Of a stretch of 64,000 nt of DNA, positions 1 to 10,173 are shown piece after piece. Location of the stretch: the NCBI GenBank assembly GCA_963708865.1, contig CAVPUC010000008.1, positions 953,407 through 1,017,406 of the forward strand. Direction: 5' to 3'. The stretch's first letter is position 1, and every line of letters starts with the position of its first letter. This stretch comes from DAIDKA01 sp963708865 (GTDB lineage Bacteria; Pseudomonadota; Gammaproteobacteria; Steroidobacterales; Steroidobacteraceae). Below the pieces are notes generated by a model. That model saw nothing but the letters and a program-made list of their open reading frames with translations. It was not told the origin of the DNA and made no database searches. The translations under genes were made by a program, and so were the position numbers.

Positions 1-1587
1 AACTGAATATCGAAGCACACGTGGTGTTTCTCGATCAATTCGTCGATCGTGCGACGCTCGTGGACTTCATCTCGATGTCTGATGTGTACGTCACTCCTTA
101 TTTGAATGAGGCGCAGATGACCTCGGGCACCTTGGCCTACAGTTTTGGTGTCGGCAAGCCGGTGGTCTCGACTCCGTACTGGCATGCGCGGGAACTGCTG
201 GCAGAGGGTCGAGGAATTCTTGTACCTTTCGGTGACTCAAACGCCATAGGGCGTGAGATCGCGGCATTGCTGATCGATGACGCACGCCGGCATCGCTTGT
301 GCCGGGGAAGCCTACGATTACAGTCGCCCTATGGCATGGCCGCGCATTGGCGAACGCTATATGCGCGAATATGCACGGGCAATGGAAATTCACCGAAGCG
401 ATCCGCAGCGCGTGGGTACGATCACCTGCGCAGCCGGTGGCCGCACTGTGCCGGACATGTGCCTGATTCATTTCTTGTCCATGTGCGACGACACGGGGCT
501 GATGCAGCACGCAATTCGCTCAGTCCCCGACCGTTCTCACGGCTATTGCGTGGACGACAACGCTCGCGCTTTGCTGTTGGCTTGCGCCCTCAACGCAAGC
601 GGGGAGCAGTCCCTGTCAGAGGGTCTGATCGTATGCCTCGCCGCCTTTATTCAGCACGCCTGGAACCCTGCGACAGGGCGCTTTCGAAATTTCATGGGAT
701 ATGATCGGCGCTGGCTCGAAGACAGCGGCTCGGAGGATAGCCATGGCCGCGCGCTGTGGGCCCTCGGGGAGTGCGCACGCAGTGACACCCGGGAGTCGCG
801 GCGCTCCTGGGCGACGGCCCTGTTTGCAGAGGCCGCGCAGGCGGTACAGGGCTTTCATTCCCCGCGCGCCTGGGCGTTCACGCTGTTGGGGCTCGAAGCC
901 ATTCGTCTTGCCGGTCCACCCGACTCCCGGAACGTCGAATTGCAGCATCAGCTGGCCAGTAAACTGATGGCGCTGTTGGGCGCAGTGGAAAGCGCGGATT
1001 GGGTGTGGTTTGAAGACAGTCTTGCGTACGATAACGCGCGACTCGCTCAGGCCTTGATCGCCACCGGGGTATCGACGGGTCGGCAAAGCTACCTTGCGGC
1101 TGGACTTGCGTCGCTGCGCTGGCTCATGGTGCTGCAGACGGCGCCGGGCGGCGTGTACCGGCCGGTTGGCTCGCAAAGCTTCGGTAATCCGCGCCAACAG
1201 CCGCACGCGTTCGACCAGCAGCCGCTGGAAGCGACCGCGACGATTGCGGCGTGCGTTGCGGCGTGGCACGCGAGCGGCGATCCTATATGGCGTGCCCATG
1301 CGACGCGAGCGTTCGACTGGTTCCTGGGCGGTAACGACCTGTCGATCTGTCTCATCGATCTGGAAACCGGTAGCTGCTGCGACGGCTTGCATCCGGGCCG
1401 TGCCAATGAGAATCGAGGCGGAGAGTCGGTAGTTTCCTATCTGCTCGGCCTGGCACAGATCCGCCATCTGGATCGATCCATAGCGCAGACGCGCAACACC
1501 GGGCCCATCACTGGCGCGGCAGTCTCAAATGTTACCGAGCTTAAGCAGCGATCGAGGCATCTTGATACAGAACACATTTTTCAATAG
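1..1587 (+). CDS. Family 1/4-type glycosyltransferase with C-terminal helical domain (5' partial, frameshifted)
   Basis: The start lies left of the window. The first ~100 codons look like the C-terminal Rossmann half of a GT-B glycosyltransferase: the stretch YVTPYLNEAQMTSGTLAYSF followed by GKPVVSTPYW is the usual nucleotide-sugar-binding end. After the break the protein continues EAYDYSRPMAWPRIGERY and then a ~400-residue helical domain with SVPDRSHGYCVDDNARALLL, as in large glycosyltransferases with a C-terminal (alpha/alpha)-type extension. The two halves are in different frames. Removing one G from the run at 304-307 restores a continuous protein. It is followed directly by a GH130 gene, a common pairing in mannoside/glucan metabolism. 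The donor sugar and product cannot be told. Confidence 0.75.
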
Positions 1588-2861
1588 ACAGCCACTTCAT
1601 CTACGTCCCGATTCGGCGCGGGTCGTGGTGCGCCCATTCAAGCCGGTAGCCGAGCCGCGCGACTTCAATTCAACCGATCGCACACGCGCCAATCACATTG
1701 TCGATCGTGTGCTCGCGCTGGATGCTGCGACTGTAGCCAGCCAGTTGGCAGATGTGCTTGAGAATTTCCGCGGCCGCCATCGCAACTTGCTCGAAATCTT
1801 CGAAGCACGCGCGGATGAGATGGGTGTGGCCTTGTCCGCGCATCCTTCTTTCACTCGGGACCAGCGCCGACTCATTGGGCGCCTACTTCCTGCACGAGTA
1901 TTCGTTCGAGGCCGCGGCGCTCTTCAACCCGAGCATCGTGCCCCACCCGGACCAATCGGGTGTGCCGAGCGGCGGCCGCCGGTTCATCCTCAGTTTGCGC
2001 GCGGTCGGCGAGGGCCATGTGTCGTCACTGACTTTTCGGTCGGGCGTGATTTCCTCAGACGGCAGCGTCAGTGTCGATCTACCCGCACGGCTGGCCTCTA
2101 TTCCGCGGCTGTGTACGCCGTTGGCTCCCGACGCTGACCGCGCCGAGCTGGCTTTCAGTGCCGAGGAGGACCTCAGCGAACGGGTCATTGTTCCGGTGCT
2201 GCCCTCGCAGTCGAATGGAATCGAGGATGCGCGCTTTGTGGAGTTCCAGGACGAGGGCGAGCGGACTTTCTATGCAACCTATACCGCCTACACGGGGCGC
2301 AATATCCGCTCGGAGCTGCTGCAGACTCGTGACTTCGTGACATTTCGCATGTTTCAGATGAGCGGGAGCGCCACCCATAACAAGGGTATGGCGCTGTTCC
2401 CCCGCCGGATCTGCGGCCAATACGCCATGATCGGGCGCCAGGACAATGAGAATTTGTATCTCATCTACTCGAAGGATCTGTACTCCTGGAGCGGCGGCCA
2501 GGTCATCCTGAAGCCCGAGTTTCCCTGGGAGTTCGTGCAAATCGGCAATTGCGGCTCGCCCATCGAACTGGATGAAGGCTGGTTGCTTTTTACCCATGGT
2601 GTCGGCCCGGTGCGCCGGTATTCCATTGGCGCTGTCCTGCTCGATAAGGCGGATCCGACCAAGGTCCTGGCGCGCTCCCGTGAGCCGTTGGTGCGGCCGG
2701 AGGCTCCCGATCGTGAGGGCTACGTGCCCAACGTGGTGTACACCTGTGGCGCGATGCGGTTCAACGACTGGATCATCCTGCCCTACGCTGTTTCAGACAC
2801 GTTTTCGACGGTCGCAACCATGAAAATCTCCGCGCTGCTGGGCAGTTTGCAGCGCAACTGA
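1562..2861 (+). CDS. GH130-family glycoside phosphorylase (frameshifted)
   Basis: Inverting beta-mannoside phosphorylase family (GH130). The N-terminal ~105 codons (RPDSARVVVRPFKPV, helical segment with RGRHRNLLEIFE, FTRDQRRLIGAY) and the beta-propeller remainder are in different frames. Dropping one G at 1877-1879 joins LIGAYFLHEYSFEAAALFNP as in full-length members. The family motif around the catalytic Asp is visible as SNGIEDARFVEF, with ATHNKGMALFPRRI and NCGSPIELDEGWLLFTHGVG further on. I chose TTG at 1562, which has GAGG four bases upstream and overlaps the end of the glycosyltransferase by 26 bases; ATG 1529 is an alternative. It probably acts with the upstream glycosyltransferase on a beta-mannosyl glycan. 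Confidence 0.8.
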
Positions 2862-2884
2862 ATTGTTCATCATCAAGGGGTAGT

Positions 2885-3622
2885 TCAGTGGCGTTCGGCC
2901 GACGCGAGGCGACCCAGCATTTGGGAATAGTCCTTCTTGAGCGTCACATAACAGCTGCAGGCGACCTGCTCCAGGCCCTCGCCATCGACCACCGTGAGCA
3001 CGCCACGGCTGTAGTGGATCAGATTGCGTTTGCGCAGCGCGACCGCTGCGCGGGTAATGCCGGCGCGACGCACACCCAGCATGAGCGATAGGAACGCATG
3101 GGTGATGTAGAACTTATCGGTGTGTGCCCGGTCGCGCGTCATCAGCAGCCAGCGGGCGAGCCGCGCCTCCACGAGGTGGAACCGGGTGCAGGCGGCAGTC
3201 TGCGAAAGTTGCGTGAGGGTGACGTACAGGTAGCGGTTCAGGAGTTGCCGTAAAGGCGGGCTGCGCTCGAGTTCCTTGAGAAACGCCCCCGACTCCACTC
3301 TCCAAGCCGTGCCGGGTCCCTGCACCATGGCGTGCACCGGCGCTGTCTCGATACCCAGGATGAGCGAGGTCCCCACCATGCCTTCGTCACCCACGAGACC
3401 GACTTCAAGACCGACGTGCCCCCGCAGCGGCGCAATGAGGGATACAAAACTGTCGGTGGGAAAGTAGACATGGCGCATGAGCTTCCCTGACGTGCATAAC
3501 ATCTGCTCCAGGCGAAGTTCGACCAGTTCGAAGCGTCCGAGCAGGCGGCGCTGAAGCGCCGGCGGCAGCGCTGCGAGCAGTTGATTACGCTTTGGGGTTA
3601 GCATCGAATCTGGCACTCGCAT
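2885..3622 (-). CDS. Crp/Fnr-family transcriptional regulator
   Basis: 245 residues, the usual length. The N-terminal two thirds is a cyclic-nucleotide-binding-type beta-barrel (KLMRHVYFPTDSFVSLIAPL, EVGLVGDEGMVGTSLILG), in the variant that lacks an Fnr-type N-terminal cysteine cluster. The C-terminus holds a winged helix (LMLGVRRAGITRAAVALRKR) ending in a conserved-looking ACSCYVTLKKDYSQML. Proteins of this shape are common in soil proteobacteria and often have no known ligand. It is convergent with the GH130 gene (23 bases between stops), so the two are not co-transcribed. An alternative in-frame ATG lies six codons in, at 3604. Confidence 0.85.
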   Translation of the reverse strand: MRVPDSMLTPKRNQLLAALPPALQRRLLGRFELVELRLEQMLCTSGKLMRHVYFPTDSFVSLIAPLRGHVGLEVGLVGDEGMVGTSLILGIETAPVHAMVQGPGTAWRVESGAFLKELERSPPLRQLLNRYLYVTLTQLSQTAACTRFHLVEARLARWLLMTRDRAHTDKFYITHAFLSLMLGVRRAGITRAAVALRKRNLIHYSRGVLTVVDGEGLEQVACSCYVTLKKDYSQMLGRLASAERH

Positions 3623-3811
3623 TTACCACCCAATCTCGGTCGCAACGCCCGAGTCTGGAGCGATCAGCGCCTGGGCATCTGTTCGGTGGCCCACCCTGGC
3701 TCAATAGCCCCGTTATTGTTGGCAGGTCGGCGATGGCGCAGTAGAAGAGCGACAGTGGTGGAGAAGGCAGCCTCGCGAAGGCGAGTCCCGGGGTGCGCTT
3801 TCGGCGGCAGG

Positions 3812-4489
3812 CTAGGGGCGAAGCAACTCGGCCACGCTTCCAGAACCGTGCGCCAATATTTGCTCTACAACATCGAATTCATGCTGACGCCGCGCTTTTT
3901 CGCGCTGGATTCGATTCGCCAGGACGGGAATCCCACCAGCGCCTATTTGCGCAGCGACGCTTTCAAGCGGGGCCACTGCGGCAAAAAACTCTCGGTACAA
4001 TGCCTTGAGTTGCAGGCAAAGGCTCTGCGGATGAAATCCGGGCTGACCCAGCAAAATGTTCAGTTGTTGAAGCGTGGGGTGTACCCGAGACTCGAGGATC
4101 GCCACCCGGGTATCCAGGTCGTGAAGATGTCCGCACAACAGCCCGACCACATGCACTCGTTCAACGGCAGAGGGTTGCCTTGAATCCAGGCGTTCCATCA
4201 GCGTTCCGTTGGCGAACGAAACCTCGTCTTCTTTCCATTCCGAAGGGCTCCAGACCTCATCCGGCGGGGTGGCCGGTGCATCCGGATAAAACCTGAGTGT
4301 ATGCGTACCAATGGAAGGAAACGCGCCGCTGGAAGGGGATAACCGCCAAGTACCGGTGAATATCCGCGAGAAATCCTTGGCGCAGTAGCTGAATTGCTCG
4401 TGCGGACTAAACGCAATTTCCCAAGGTGGAGTTCCAGGAAACAATACGTCCCAGATGCCGACGAGCGCCGCGTCAGATTTCGCGTTCAA
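3812..4489 (-). CDS. Hypothetical protein coupled to the decarboxylase-like gene
   Basis: About 225 residues, no family recognised. The reading frame starts with TTG at 4489, whose last two bases form the TGA stop of the upstream decarboxylase-like gene (TTGA overlap), which argues for translational coupling. Visible segments: IWDVLFPGTPPWEIAFSPHE, GTWRLSPSSGAFPSIGTHTL and a C-terminal helical part rich in Leu, Gln and Ala. No signal peptide, membrane segment or metal motif is evident. Codon bias is weak. The opposite strand also has open frames here, but they have no ribosome-binding site or family resemblance. The open frame extends upstream to 4597, inside the neighbour. Confidence 0.45.
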   Translation of the reverse strand: MNAKSDAALVGIWDVLFPGTPPWEIAFSPHEQFSYCAKDFSRIFTGTWRLSPSSGAFPSIGTHTLRFYPDAPATPPDEVWSPSEWKEDEVSFANGTLMERLDSRQPSAVERVHVVGLLCGHLHDLDTRVAILESRVHPTLQQLNILLGQPGFHPQSLCLQLKALYREFFAAVAPLESVAAQIGAGGIPVLANRIQREKARRQHEFDVVEQILAHGSGSVAELLRP

Positions 4490-5262
4490 GCATGCGCCAG
4501 CAAGGTGCCATACCCTTGCACCTGCCCGCTCAGGCCAAGAAGGCGCACGCCGGCGCGAAGTGCGTGCGGGAGACTCGACACTACCGGTACCTTGCAACGG
4601 TGCTCCAGAGGCTCGAGCAAATCGAGGGTATGAAGTCCGCCGCAGGAAACGAGCAACGCATCGGCGCCATTGGCGGCTTCGAATACATCGGCGCTGAATT
4701 TAAGCAGACCATCACGAGTGACGCTGTGGATGTCCTCGACGCGCTCCACGCCCAGGCCCCGTATCATCAGCACTTCGAAGCCTTCTTCGATCAGAAACGC
4801 CTGAAGTCTGCGATTCACTTCTTCGTTGTACGCCGTGGCGACAGCCAGCCGCTTGCCCCCGACGTTCCGCAGGCCCTCGATCACCGCCGTACTCATCGTC
4901 ACCGCAGGACAACCACTCGCCAGCGCAATGCGTTGTGTCAGTTCGCGGTTGAAGGCCGCACCTTTATAAAAGCTCAGCGAAGTGCCCATCAAGGTGATCG
5001 CCGCCGCGCCTTGCTGAGCCAGCGCTTTGGCCATTGGTGCGATGCGATCAATGACTTGGTCGTATCCCTCGGGCGTCATCCGTGCAAGTCCAAGGCTCAT
5101 GCCGCGAAAGCGAACACCTCGGGGATAGAGTATGTTCGCCTCGGGCGGTATGAAAGAATCCACTGGCGCCAGCAGGCCGAGGGTCGGTGCAATTGCCGCG
5201 CCACTCGTGTTCACTGCTGCACTGGCCATTGCGCCCTTCAGAATGTCACGACGTGTAAACAT
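4486..5262 (-). CDS. Arylmalonate decarboxylase / Asp-Glu racemase superfamily protein with Tat-type signal
   Basis: 258 residues. Starts MFTRRDILKGAMASA, a twin-arginine leader, then a complete Asp/Glu racemase-superfamily domain. Two signature segments match bacterial arylmalonate decarboxylase rather than racemases: MGTSLSFYKGAAFNREL (Gly where racemases carry the first catalytic Cys) and LLVSCGGLHTLDLLEPLE (the remaining catalytic Cys). Also seen: STAVIEGLRNVGGKRLAVAT and KVPVVSSLPHALR. Known family members are cytoplasmic, cofactor-free decarboxylases of alpha-disubstituted malonates, so export is unusual. The substrate is unknown. The downstream hypothetical gene overlaps by four bases. 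Confidence 0.75.
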   Translation of the reverse strand: MFTRRDILKGAMASAAVNTSGAAIAPTLGLLAPVDSFIPPEANILYPRGVRFRGMSLGLARMTPEGYDQVIDRIAPMAKALAQQGAAAITLMGTSLSFYKGAAFNRELTQRIALASGCPAVTMSTAVIEGLRNVGGKRLAVATAYNEEVNRRLQAFLIEEGFEVLMIRGLGVERVEDIHSVTRDGLLKFSADVFEAANGADALLVSCGGLHTLDLLEPLEHRCKVPVVSSLPHALRAGVRLLGLSGQVQGYGTLLAHA

Positions 5263-5323
5263 GGCTGCGATCGGATAATGTTTCCTGGTGAGGCGGGCAT
5301 GGTAGCAGCTGCGTGGCAGGGGT

Positions 5324-5614
5324 TCAGTGAGCCGGGCTTCTGCCGCTGATCAGGGTGCCCGCTCCCCAGATGACCAGAAACACGCCGAGTCCGGCGAGCG
5401 CGCCTTCCCAACCTTTGCGGCGGCGATGAACCCAAAGGCAGTAGCCATACGCGACGCTGACGGCCGCTACACCGGGCGCGATGTGTTGATCCATACGGTG
5501 TCCCAGCAGCGCCGGAACCATCTGCAACGCGTAGACCAGGCCGCCGAAAAAGCCAAAGAAATACAACCCGATCTTGACTCCGCGGGGTTCCAGTGCCGGC
5601 GTTTGCATCGTCAT
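5324..5614 (-). CDS. Small integral membrane protein
   Basis: 96 residues with three likely membrane segments: GLYFFGFFGGLVYALQMVPA, IAPGVAAVSVAYGYCLWVH and ALAGLGVFLVIWGAGTLI. The short RRRKGWEG stretch between the second and third is the probable cytoplasmic loop. No family recognised. It lies 61 bases upstream of the Tat-exported decarboxylase-like gene on the same strand and may share its transcript. No function can be assigned. Confidence 0.6.
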   Translation of the reverse strand: MTMQTPALEPRGVKIGLYFFGFFGGLVYALQMVPALLGHRMDQHIAPGVAAVSVAYGYCLWVHRRRKGWEGALAGLGVFLVIWGAGTLISGRSPAH

Positions 5615-5736
5615 GCCCCCTGTTTGGCCTTATTCTGCTCGCGATTGTACGACGCGCCACCGTTATCCCTTAACCACTGATACGGTTGCACTGCCAAGTC
5701 AAGGTCTACGGTGTGATCCTCAATGGGCTTTCGGAC

Positions 5737-6846
5737 TCAGTCCCCGGCGGCCTCGCCGTTCGCATCCTTGCCGAGATAGGGGCGCAGCAGTTCCGCGGCT
5801 TTCGCCGCGTTCGCTGGTCGGACCAGGCTCGTATGGGTTCCCGGGAAATCGATGACACGCACGCGCCCTGCGGCGAGTGCTCCCCAGCCGTTAGTCTGCT
5901 TTTCGACTCTGGAGAACACCATCTCCGCACTGCGCTCGGTGGCGCGAAAGAGCAGCAGCTGCTCGCTGTACTCTCGCGGCCGGTACAGCCCGGCGGCGCG
6001 CCGATGGACCCGCTCGAGTTCGAGCAGGATCTTTTCACGTGCTTCGATGTCGGTTTTGGCAGGCCGCTCACGCGCCCGGGCCGCCTGAAGCCGATCTCGG
6101 CGATCCTTCAGATGCCGGCGGACATGCTCGATTCGTCCGGAGCGGGTCGCCAGGATATAGGCGTGAAGCGCGAGCCTTTGCCAACGTGGACGCGAAATGT
6201 GCCCCTGAGGCGTGAACGTGTCGAAGAGCGCCAGCACTGACACCGTGTCGCCCTGCAGCCGCAGCTGTTGCGCCGCTTCGAAGGCGAGCAGGCCGCCGAA
6301 GGAAAAACCCGCGAACTGGTATGGACCCTTGGGTTGCAACAGTCTGATCTTCGGGATAATCGCCGCAGCGATGTCCTCGATCTTCTCAAGGGGTGGATGC
6401 TCCCCGTCTGCACCGGGCGCCGTCAGCCCGTAACAAGGCTGGTCGAGGCCGAGATTCGTCGCGAGCGGCGCGAAGTGCACGCAATGTCCACTGGTTCCGG
6501 GAAAGCAGAAGAGCGCAGGTCGGTCGCCGTGGGGCTGCAGGGGGACGACACCGGGAGGTGGCGCGGTGGCGGCTGGATCTGCCAGGGCTTGCGCGATGGC
6601 ATCGATCGACCCGTAATCCCACATCAGCGTGACCGGGATGTCACGTTGTAGCCATTCCGCCAGCAGACCCGTGAGCGTGATCGCGGTGAGTGAATCGACT
6701 CCCAGCATGTAGAGCGGCGCGATGGCATCGATCGACAGAGGATCCACTTTGAGGGCGCGGGCCAATTCCGTACCGATCCATGCACGAATGTCGGCACAAG
6801 ATCTGCGCATGCCGGTCCCGCGCGATTCAGCTTGAACTGACGACAT
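5737..6846 (-). CDS. Acyl carrier protein-thioesterase didomain
   Basis: About 369 residues from ATG 6846, which has GGAG ten bases upstream; a longer frame starts at 6891. Residues ~10-95 form a carrier domain with the phosphopantetheine site LGVDSLTAITLTG. Residues ~115-360 are a type-I thioesterase with an alpha/beta-hydrolase nucleophile elbow (FAGFSFGGLLAFEAA) and the catalytic His in FPGTHTSLVRP. Such didomains normally end a PKS or NRPS line. Here there is no ketosynthase or condensation domain: the carrier is preceded by a fatty acyl-AMP ligase, whose end overlaps this start by 20 bases, and by a P450. It should accept an acyl group from the ligase and release the modified acid or ester. 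Confidence 0.88.
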   Translation of the reverse strand: MSSVQAESRGTGMRRSCADIRAWIGTELARALKVDPLSIDAIAPLYMLGVDSLTAITLTGLLAEWLQRDIPVTLMWDYGSIDAIAQALADPAATAPPPGVVPLQPHGDRPALFCFPGTSGHCVHFAPLATNLGLDQPCYGLTAPGADGEHPPLEKIEDIAAAIIPKIRLLQPKGPYQFAGFSFGGLLAFEAAQQLRLQGDTVSVLALFDTFTPQGHISRPRWQRLALHAYILATRSGRIEHVRRHLKDRRDRLQAARARERPAKTDIEAREKILLELERVHRRAAGLYRPREYSEQLLLFRATERSAEMVFSRVEKQTNGWGALAAGRVRVIDFPGTHTSLVRPANAAKAAELLRPYLGKDANGEAAGD

Positions 6847-8594
6847 GATCCGAACGCTCCAATCTCTGCAACGTGCCGTTGAGATACGCATCCCGCGCCG
6901 CGTGACGCCTTACTTTCCCGCTCGAGGTGCGGGGTATGGCCCCGGGGCGCAGCAGCGCGACATCGTACGGCGAAACATCGTGATCGGCGGCGACCGTGGC
7001 GCGGATATGGCGGCGAATGGACTCAGCGTCGCCAAGGTCCGAGCCGCGTCCCTTGCGTATCTCTGCTGCCACCACCAACCGCTCGAGGCCCTCTAGCTCA
7101 CTTGAGAAGGCGATGGCCGCAACAATGGCCGCATCGGTGCCCTCGACCGTGCGCTCGATATCGATCGGAAAATGATTGCGGCCCGCAATGATAATGAGCT
7201 CGCGCAGCCGTGCGGTGATGAACAGCTGTCCCTCCGCGACGAACCCCAAGTCCCCGGTGCGCAACCACGACGCTGGATCGCCTTCGGCGCGCTTACCCGC
7301 AGCGCACTCTGCCGTCGCCAGCTCACCACCGAATGTCTCGCGGCTGATCGGCGACTGATTCCAATATCCGTCGGCAATGCTGGCACCCGCGAGCCAAATC
7401 TCGCCTGTGCACCCGGGAAGAACTTCGATGCGGGTAACCGGATCGACGATGGCCATCCGCGTATCCCCGTAGGGTCTGCCGCACCCCACATGTCCATCGC
7501 GCTCGCCATCCTCCAGCAGCGCACCGCTCGCCGATCGGCGGACGATTCGGCGCTCCGGCCCCGGGGCCGTCGCCAAGAGGGTCGACTCAGCGAGGCCGTA
7601 ACAGGGGAAGAAAGCGTTCCGACGGAATCCGCAAGCGGCGAATGCTGCTGCGAATCGCTCAATCGTGCCGGATCTTACCGGCTCCGAGCCGTTGAGCGCG
7701 TTTCGCCAGCTTGACAGATCGAGTGCCGTCTTTTGCTCGGGGGTGATTCTCTGTGCACAAAGCTCATACGCGAAGTTGGGCGCCGGGCTGGAGCAGGCGC
7801 GGTAGTCGCAGATCATCTGCAGCCAAAGGTGAGGCCGCATCAGGAAGCGCTCGGGCGGCATGAGCACACATCGCGTGCCGGCCATGAGCGGCCTGGACAA
7901 TCAGGCCAATGAGTCCCATGTCGTGGAACAGCGGCAGCCAACCGGCGATGACGTCTCCGGGCTGATGTCCGCACGCCTCGGCTATCAGCGCGCTGTTATG
8001 CACAAGGTTGGCGTGGGTGACGACTACGCCACGGGGCGCGCCGGTTGAGCCCGACGTGTACTGCAGGAGCGCAATCCGTGCCGGCACCGGCCCGGACAGC
8101 CTGGATTGAGCAGGGCTCGGGTCGGCCAGCGCGGCGGTTGGGTCGATCCAGCGCAATCGCTTGGTCGGCGCGTCGTCGCTCGGCGCCCCCTGCAGCAGCT
8201 GGCGTGCCTGGATTGACCCGATGGCAAGCTGTGCGCCGGAGTCGTGAACGATTGCGTCGAGGCGACTTCTGAGGCGCGGCTGACGTGGCAAGCTCACGGG
8301 TACCGCGATGGCTCCGGCGTACCAACACGCGAACAAGGCTTCGATGAACGCAAGACCCGAGGGCAGTGCGAGCACAACCGGTCGACCGGTGGCGTCTTCC
8401 TCGCGCAGTACCGCCCCCAGCGCGAGCGCGCGTCGGTCAAGTTCAGACCACGTAAGCGAGGTCGCAGCAGCGGCCCCATCGGCCAAGAACGTATAGGCGA
8501 TCGAGTCGGCATTTTTGGTTGCGCGCGCTTGCAGCGCGGCCGCCAGAGAGGGCCCGCTCCCGCCACGATCTAAGGCCTGATCACCCATCGTCAT
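6827..8594 (-). CDS. Fatty acyl-AMP ligase (frameshifted)
   Basis: Adenylate-forming enzyme that activates a fatty acid as acyl-AMP for transfer to a carrier protein. Visible: the ATP-binding loop LLQYTSGSTGAPRGV, GWLPLFHDMGLIGLIVQ (typical of FAALs), YGLAESTLL, RTGDLGFVAEGQLFITARLR and a C-terminal RTSSGKVRR. The frame breaks between GLIGLIVQ and PLMAGTRCVLMPP; deleting one C at 7892-7893 joins them. The ATG at 8594 overlaps the P450 stop as ATGA. Full length after repair is ~588 residues, normal for the family. Together with the P450 and the carrier-thioesterase it forms a three-gene unit for tailoring a carrier-bound fatty acid. Confidence 0.88.
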
Positions 8595-9979
8595 GCGAGC
8601 CGCGCATTGGCATCGCGGCGTAGCTCCACTCGCGCGCGAAGACCGGGAGATTGCCGCAACGTGATGCCCGGATTGGCTCGGATCTCCCGCGCATTGATCG
8701 GATGTAGGCGAAAGCGCCTCGACAGCAGCGCCAGGATGAGCGTCCCTTCCAGAAGAGCGAAGTGCATACCGAGGCAAGTGTGACGTCCGCCGCCGAAAGG
8801 CAGATAGGCGTCCGGATGATGGGGCCGGCTGGCATTCATGAACCGTTCCGGGTCAAACTGTTCCGGATCGTCCCAGAAACTGTCGTGACGGTGCGTCATC
8901 CAGGCAGAAATCAGCACGCATCCGCCACGCGGAATGGCGTAGCCGTCAATGACACCATCGTTCACGGCGACTCGCGCGACATGCCACACGGGTGGGTACA
9001 GCCTCATCGTTTCCTTTAGAACCGCACGCGTCCAGGGAAGTCCGGCGAAGGAGATCGCCGCATCCGCATCGTCAGCGACGACCCCGTCGACCTCCCGATG
9101 CAACCTCGCCTCCACCTGTGGATGCTCGGCGAGCAACTTCCAGGTCCAGGCGAGCGCCAAGGCAGTGGTCTCATGACCCCCTATCAACATCGTCACCATC
9201 TCATCGCGAAGCTGGCGCTCATCGAGCACCGCGGTGTCGCCGACAGCTTCGATCAACATGGTGAGCAGATCACGTGGCCGTTGCTCCACGGCCATCCGAC
9301 GGCGGCGAACGATCATCTCCGCGCAAACCCCATCGATCAGCGTTTTTGCGCTCGAGAATTCAGCTGTCCCCTCCGGCGTGAAGTTTATCGGTGCGCCGAA
9401 AATGGTCCAGGAGATCCGGCCCAGTGCATTGACGACCTGGGTTACCGCCGCGCACAGATCCGCCGATGCCTGGTCGGAGAGATCGCTGCTGAACAGCGCG
9501 GCAACGACGATCTGCAGCGTCAGTCGGGTCATCGAGCTTGCAACGTCCACATCAGCGCCGGACCGGGCTGCGCGGCGCCACTCCACTGCGGTGCGCTCCG
9601 TTTCACGCACCATTACCGATACGAAGGGCGCAACGCGGCGCGGCTGAAAGTCACGCTGCATCAGCTGGCGTTGCGATCTCCACAGCGGCCCGTCACTGGC
9701 CAGGAGCCCTTCGCCCAAGATCATCTTCACGAGCGAGGCGCGTCGATAGTTCTCGCTGAGAAAGATCGCCTGCACGTGCTTCGGATGCGCGAAGAGGAAA
9801 CACGGGCCGAAGCGGCTATGATATCGCACCACATCGCCGTACTCTTCGCGTAGCGCGTGCAGGAACTGCAGCGGCTCCAAGCCCTCGTTGTACTCAATCA
9901 AAGCGGCCGGTCCCGGTGGGTGGCGAGGGGCCGCCGCCGATGCAAGGGATTCAAACGGCTCGTTCGAGCTGGCATCCAT
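8591..9979 (-). CDS. Cytochrome P450
   Basis: 462 residues, complete. Oxygen-binding I-helix motif MLIGGHETTALALAW, the K-helix pair LKETMRLYPP, and the haem-ligand loop FGGGRHTCLGMHFA with the proximal Cys are all present. The N-terminus has no membrane anchor, so it is a soluble class likely served by a ferredoxin or flavodoxin; no redox partner gene is nearby. ATG 9979 has GGAGG about nine bases upstream. The fatty acyl-AMP ligase follows with ATGA overlap, so the likely substrate is a free or carrier-bound fatty acyl chain. This is inferred from context only. A 194-base spacer upstream contains TATAGT near 10036, a possible -10, without a convincing -35. Confidence 0.92.
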   Translation of the reverse strand: MDASSNEPFESLASAAAPRHPPGPAALIEYNEGLEPLQFLHALREEYGDVVRYHSRFGPCFLFAHPKHVQAIFLSENYRRASLVKMILGEGLLASDGPLWRSQRQLMQRDFQPRRVAPFVSVMVRETERTAVEWRRAARSGADVDVASSMTRLTLQIVVAALFSSDLSDQASADLCAAVTQVVNALGRISWTIFGAPINFTPEGTAEFSSAKTLIDGVCAEMIVRRRRMAVEQRPRDLLTMLIEAVGDTAVLDERQLRDEMVTMLIGGHETTALALAWTWKLLAEHPQVEARLHREVDGVVADDADAAISFAGLPWTRAVLKETMRLYPPVWHVARVAVNDGVIDGYAIPRGGCVLISAWMTHRHDSFWDDPEQFDPERFMNASRPHHPDAYLPFGGGRHTCLGMHFALLEGTLILALLSRRFRLHPINAREIRANPGITLRQSPGLRARVELRRDANARLA

Positions 9980-10173
9980 CCGTGTTTTCCTCCGCTTCCT
10001 GACCTCGTAGTTCGATTTGTTGAAGGTCCGCAGCGGCGCTATCTAGCGTGAACTATAGCATTCCTCGATGCCAAATCGCGTCTTTACCATAAGCGAAAGA
10101 ATGCAACGCCGGCGACCCTCGACGGGGAATGAACCGTCTGAACGGTGCTGAGCAATTCTTGGATGATCGAGGT

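Noticed and set aside
3686..4183. Plus-strand open frame over the hypothetical minus-strand gene
   Set aside because: Basic, unstructured translation and no start signal. The minus frame is coupled to a real gene and is preferred, with modest confidence.
4426..5349. Long plus-strand open frame antisense to the decarboxylase-like gene
   Set aside because: The minus strand encodes a recognisable enzyme. The plus frame has no ribosome-binding site or family resemblance.
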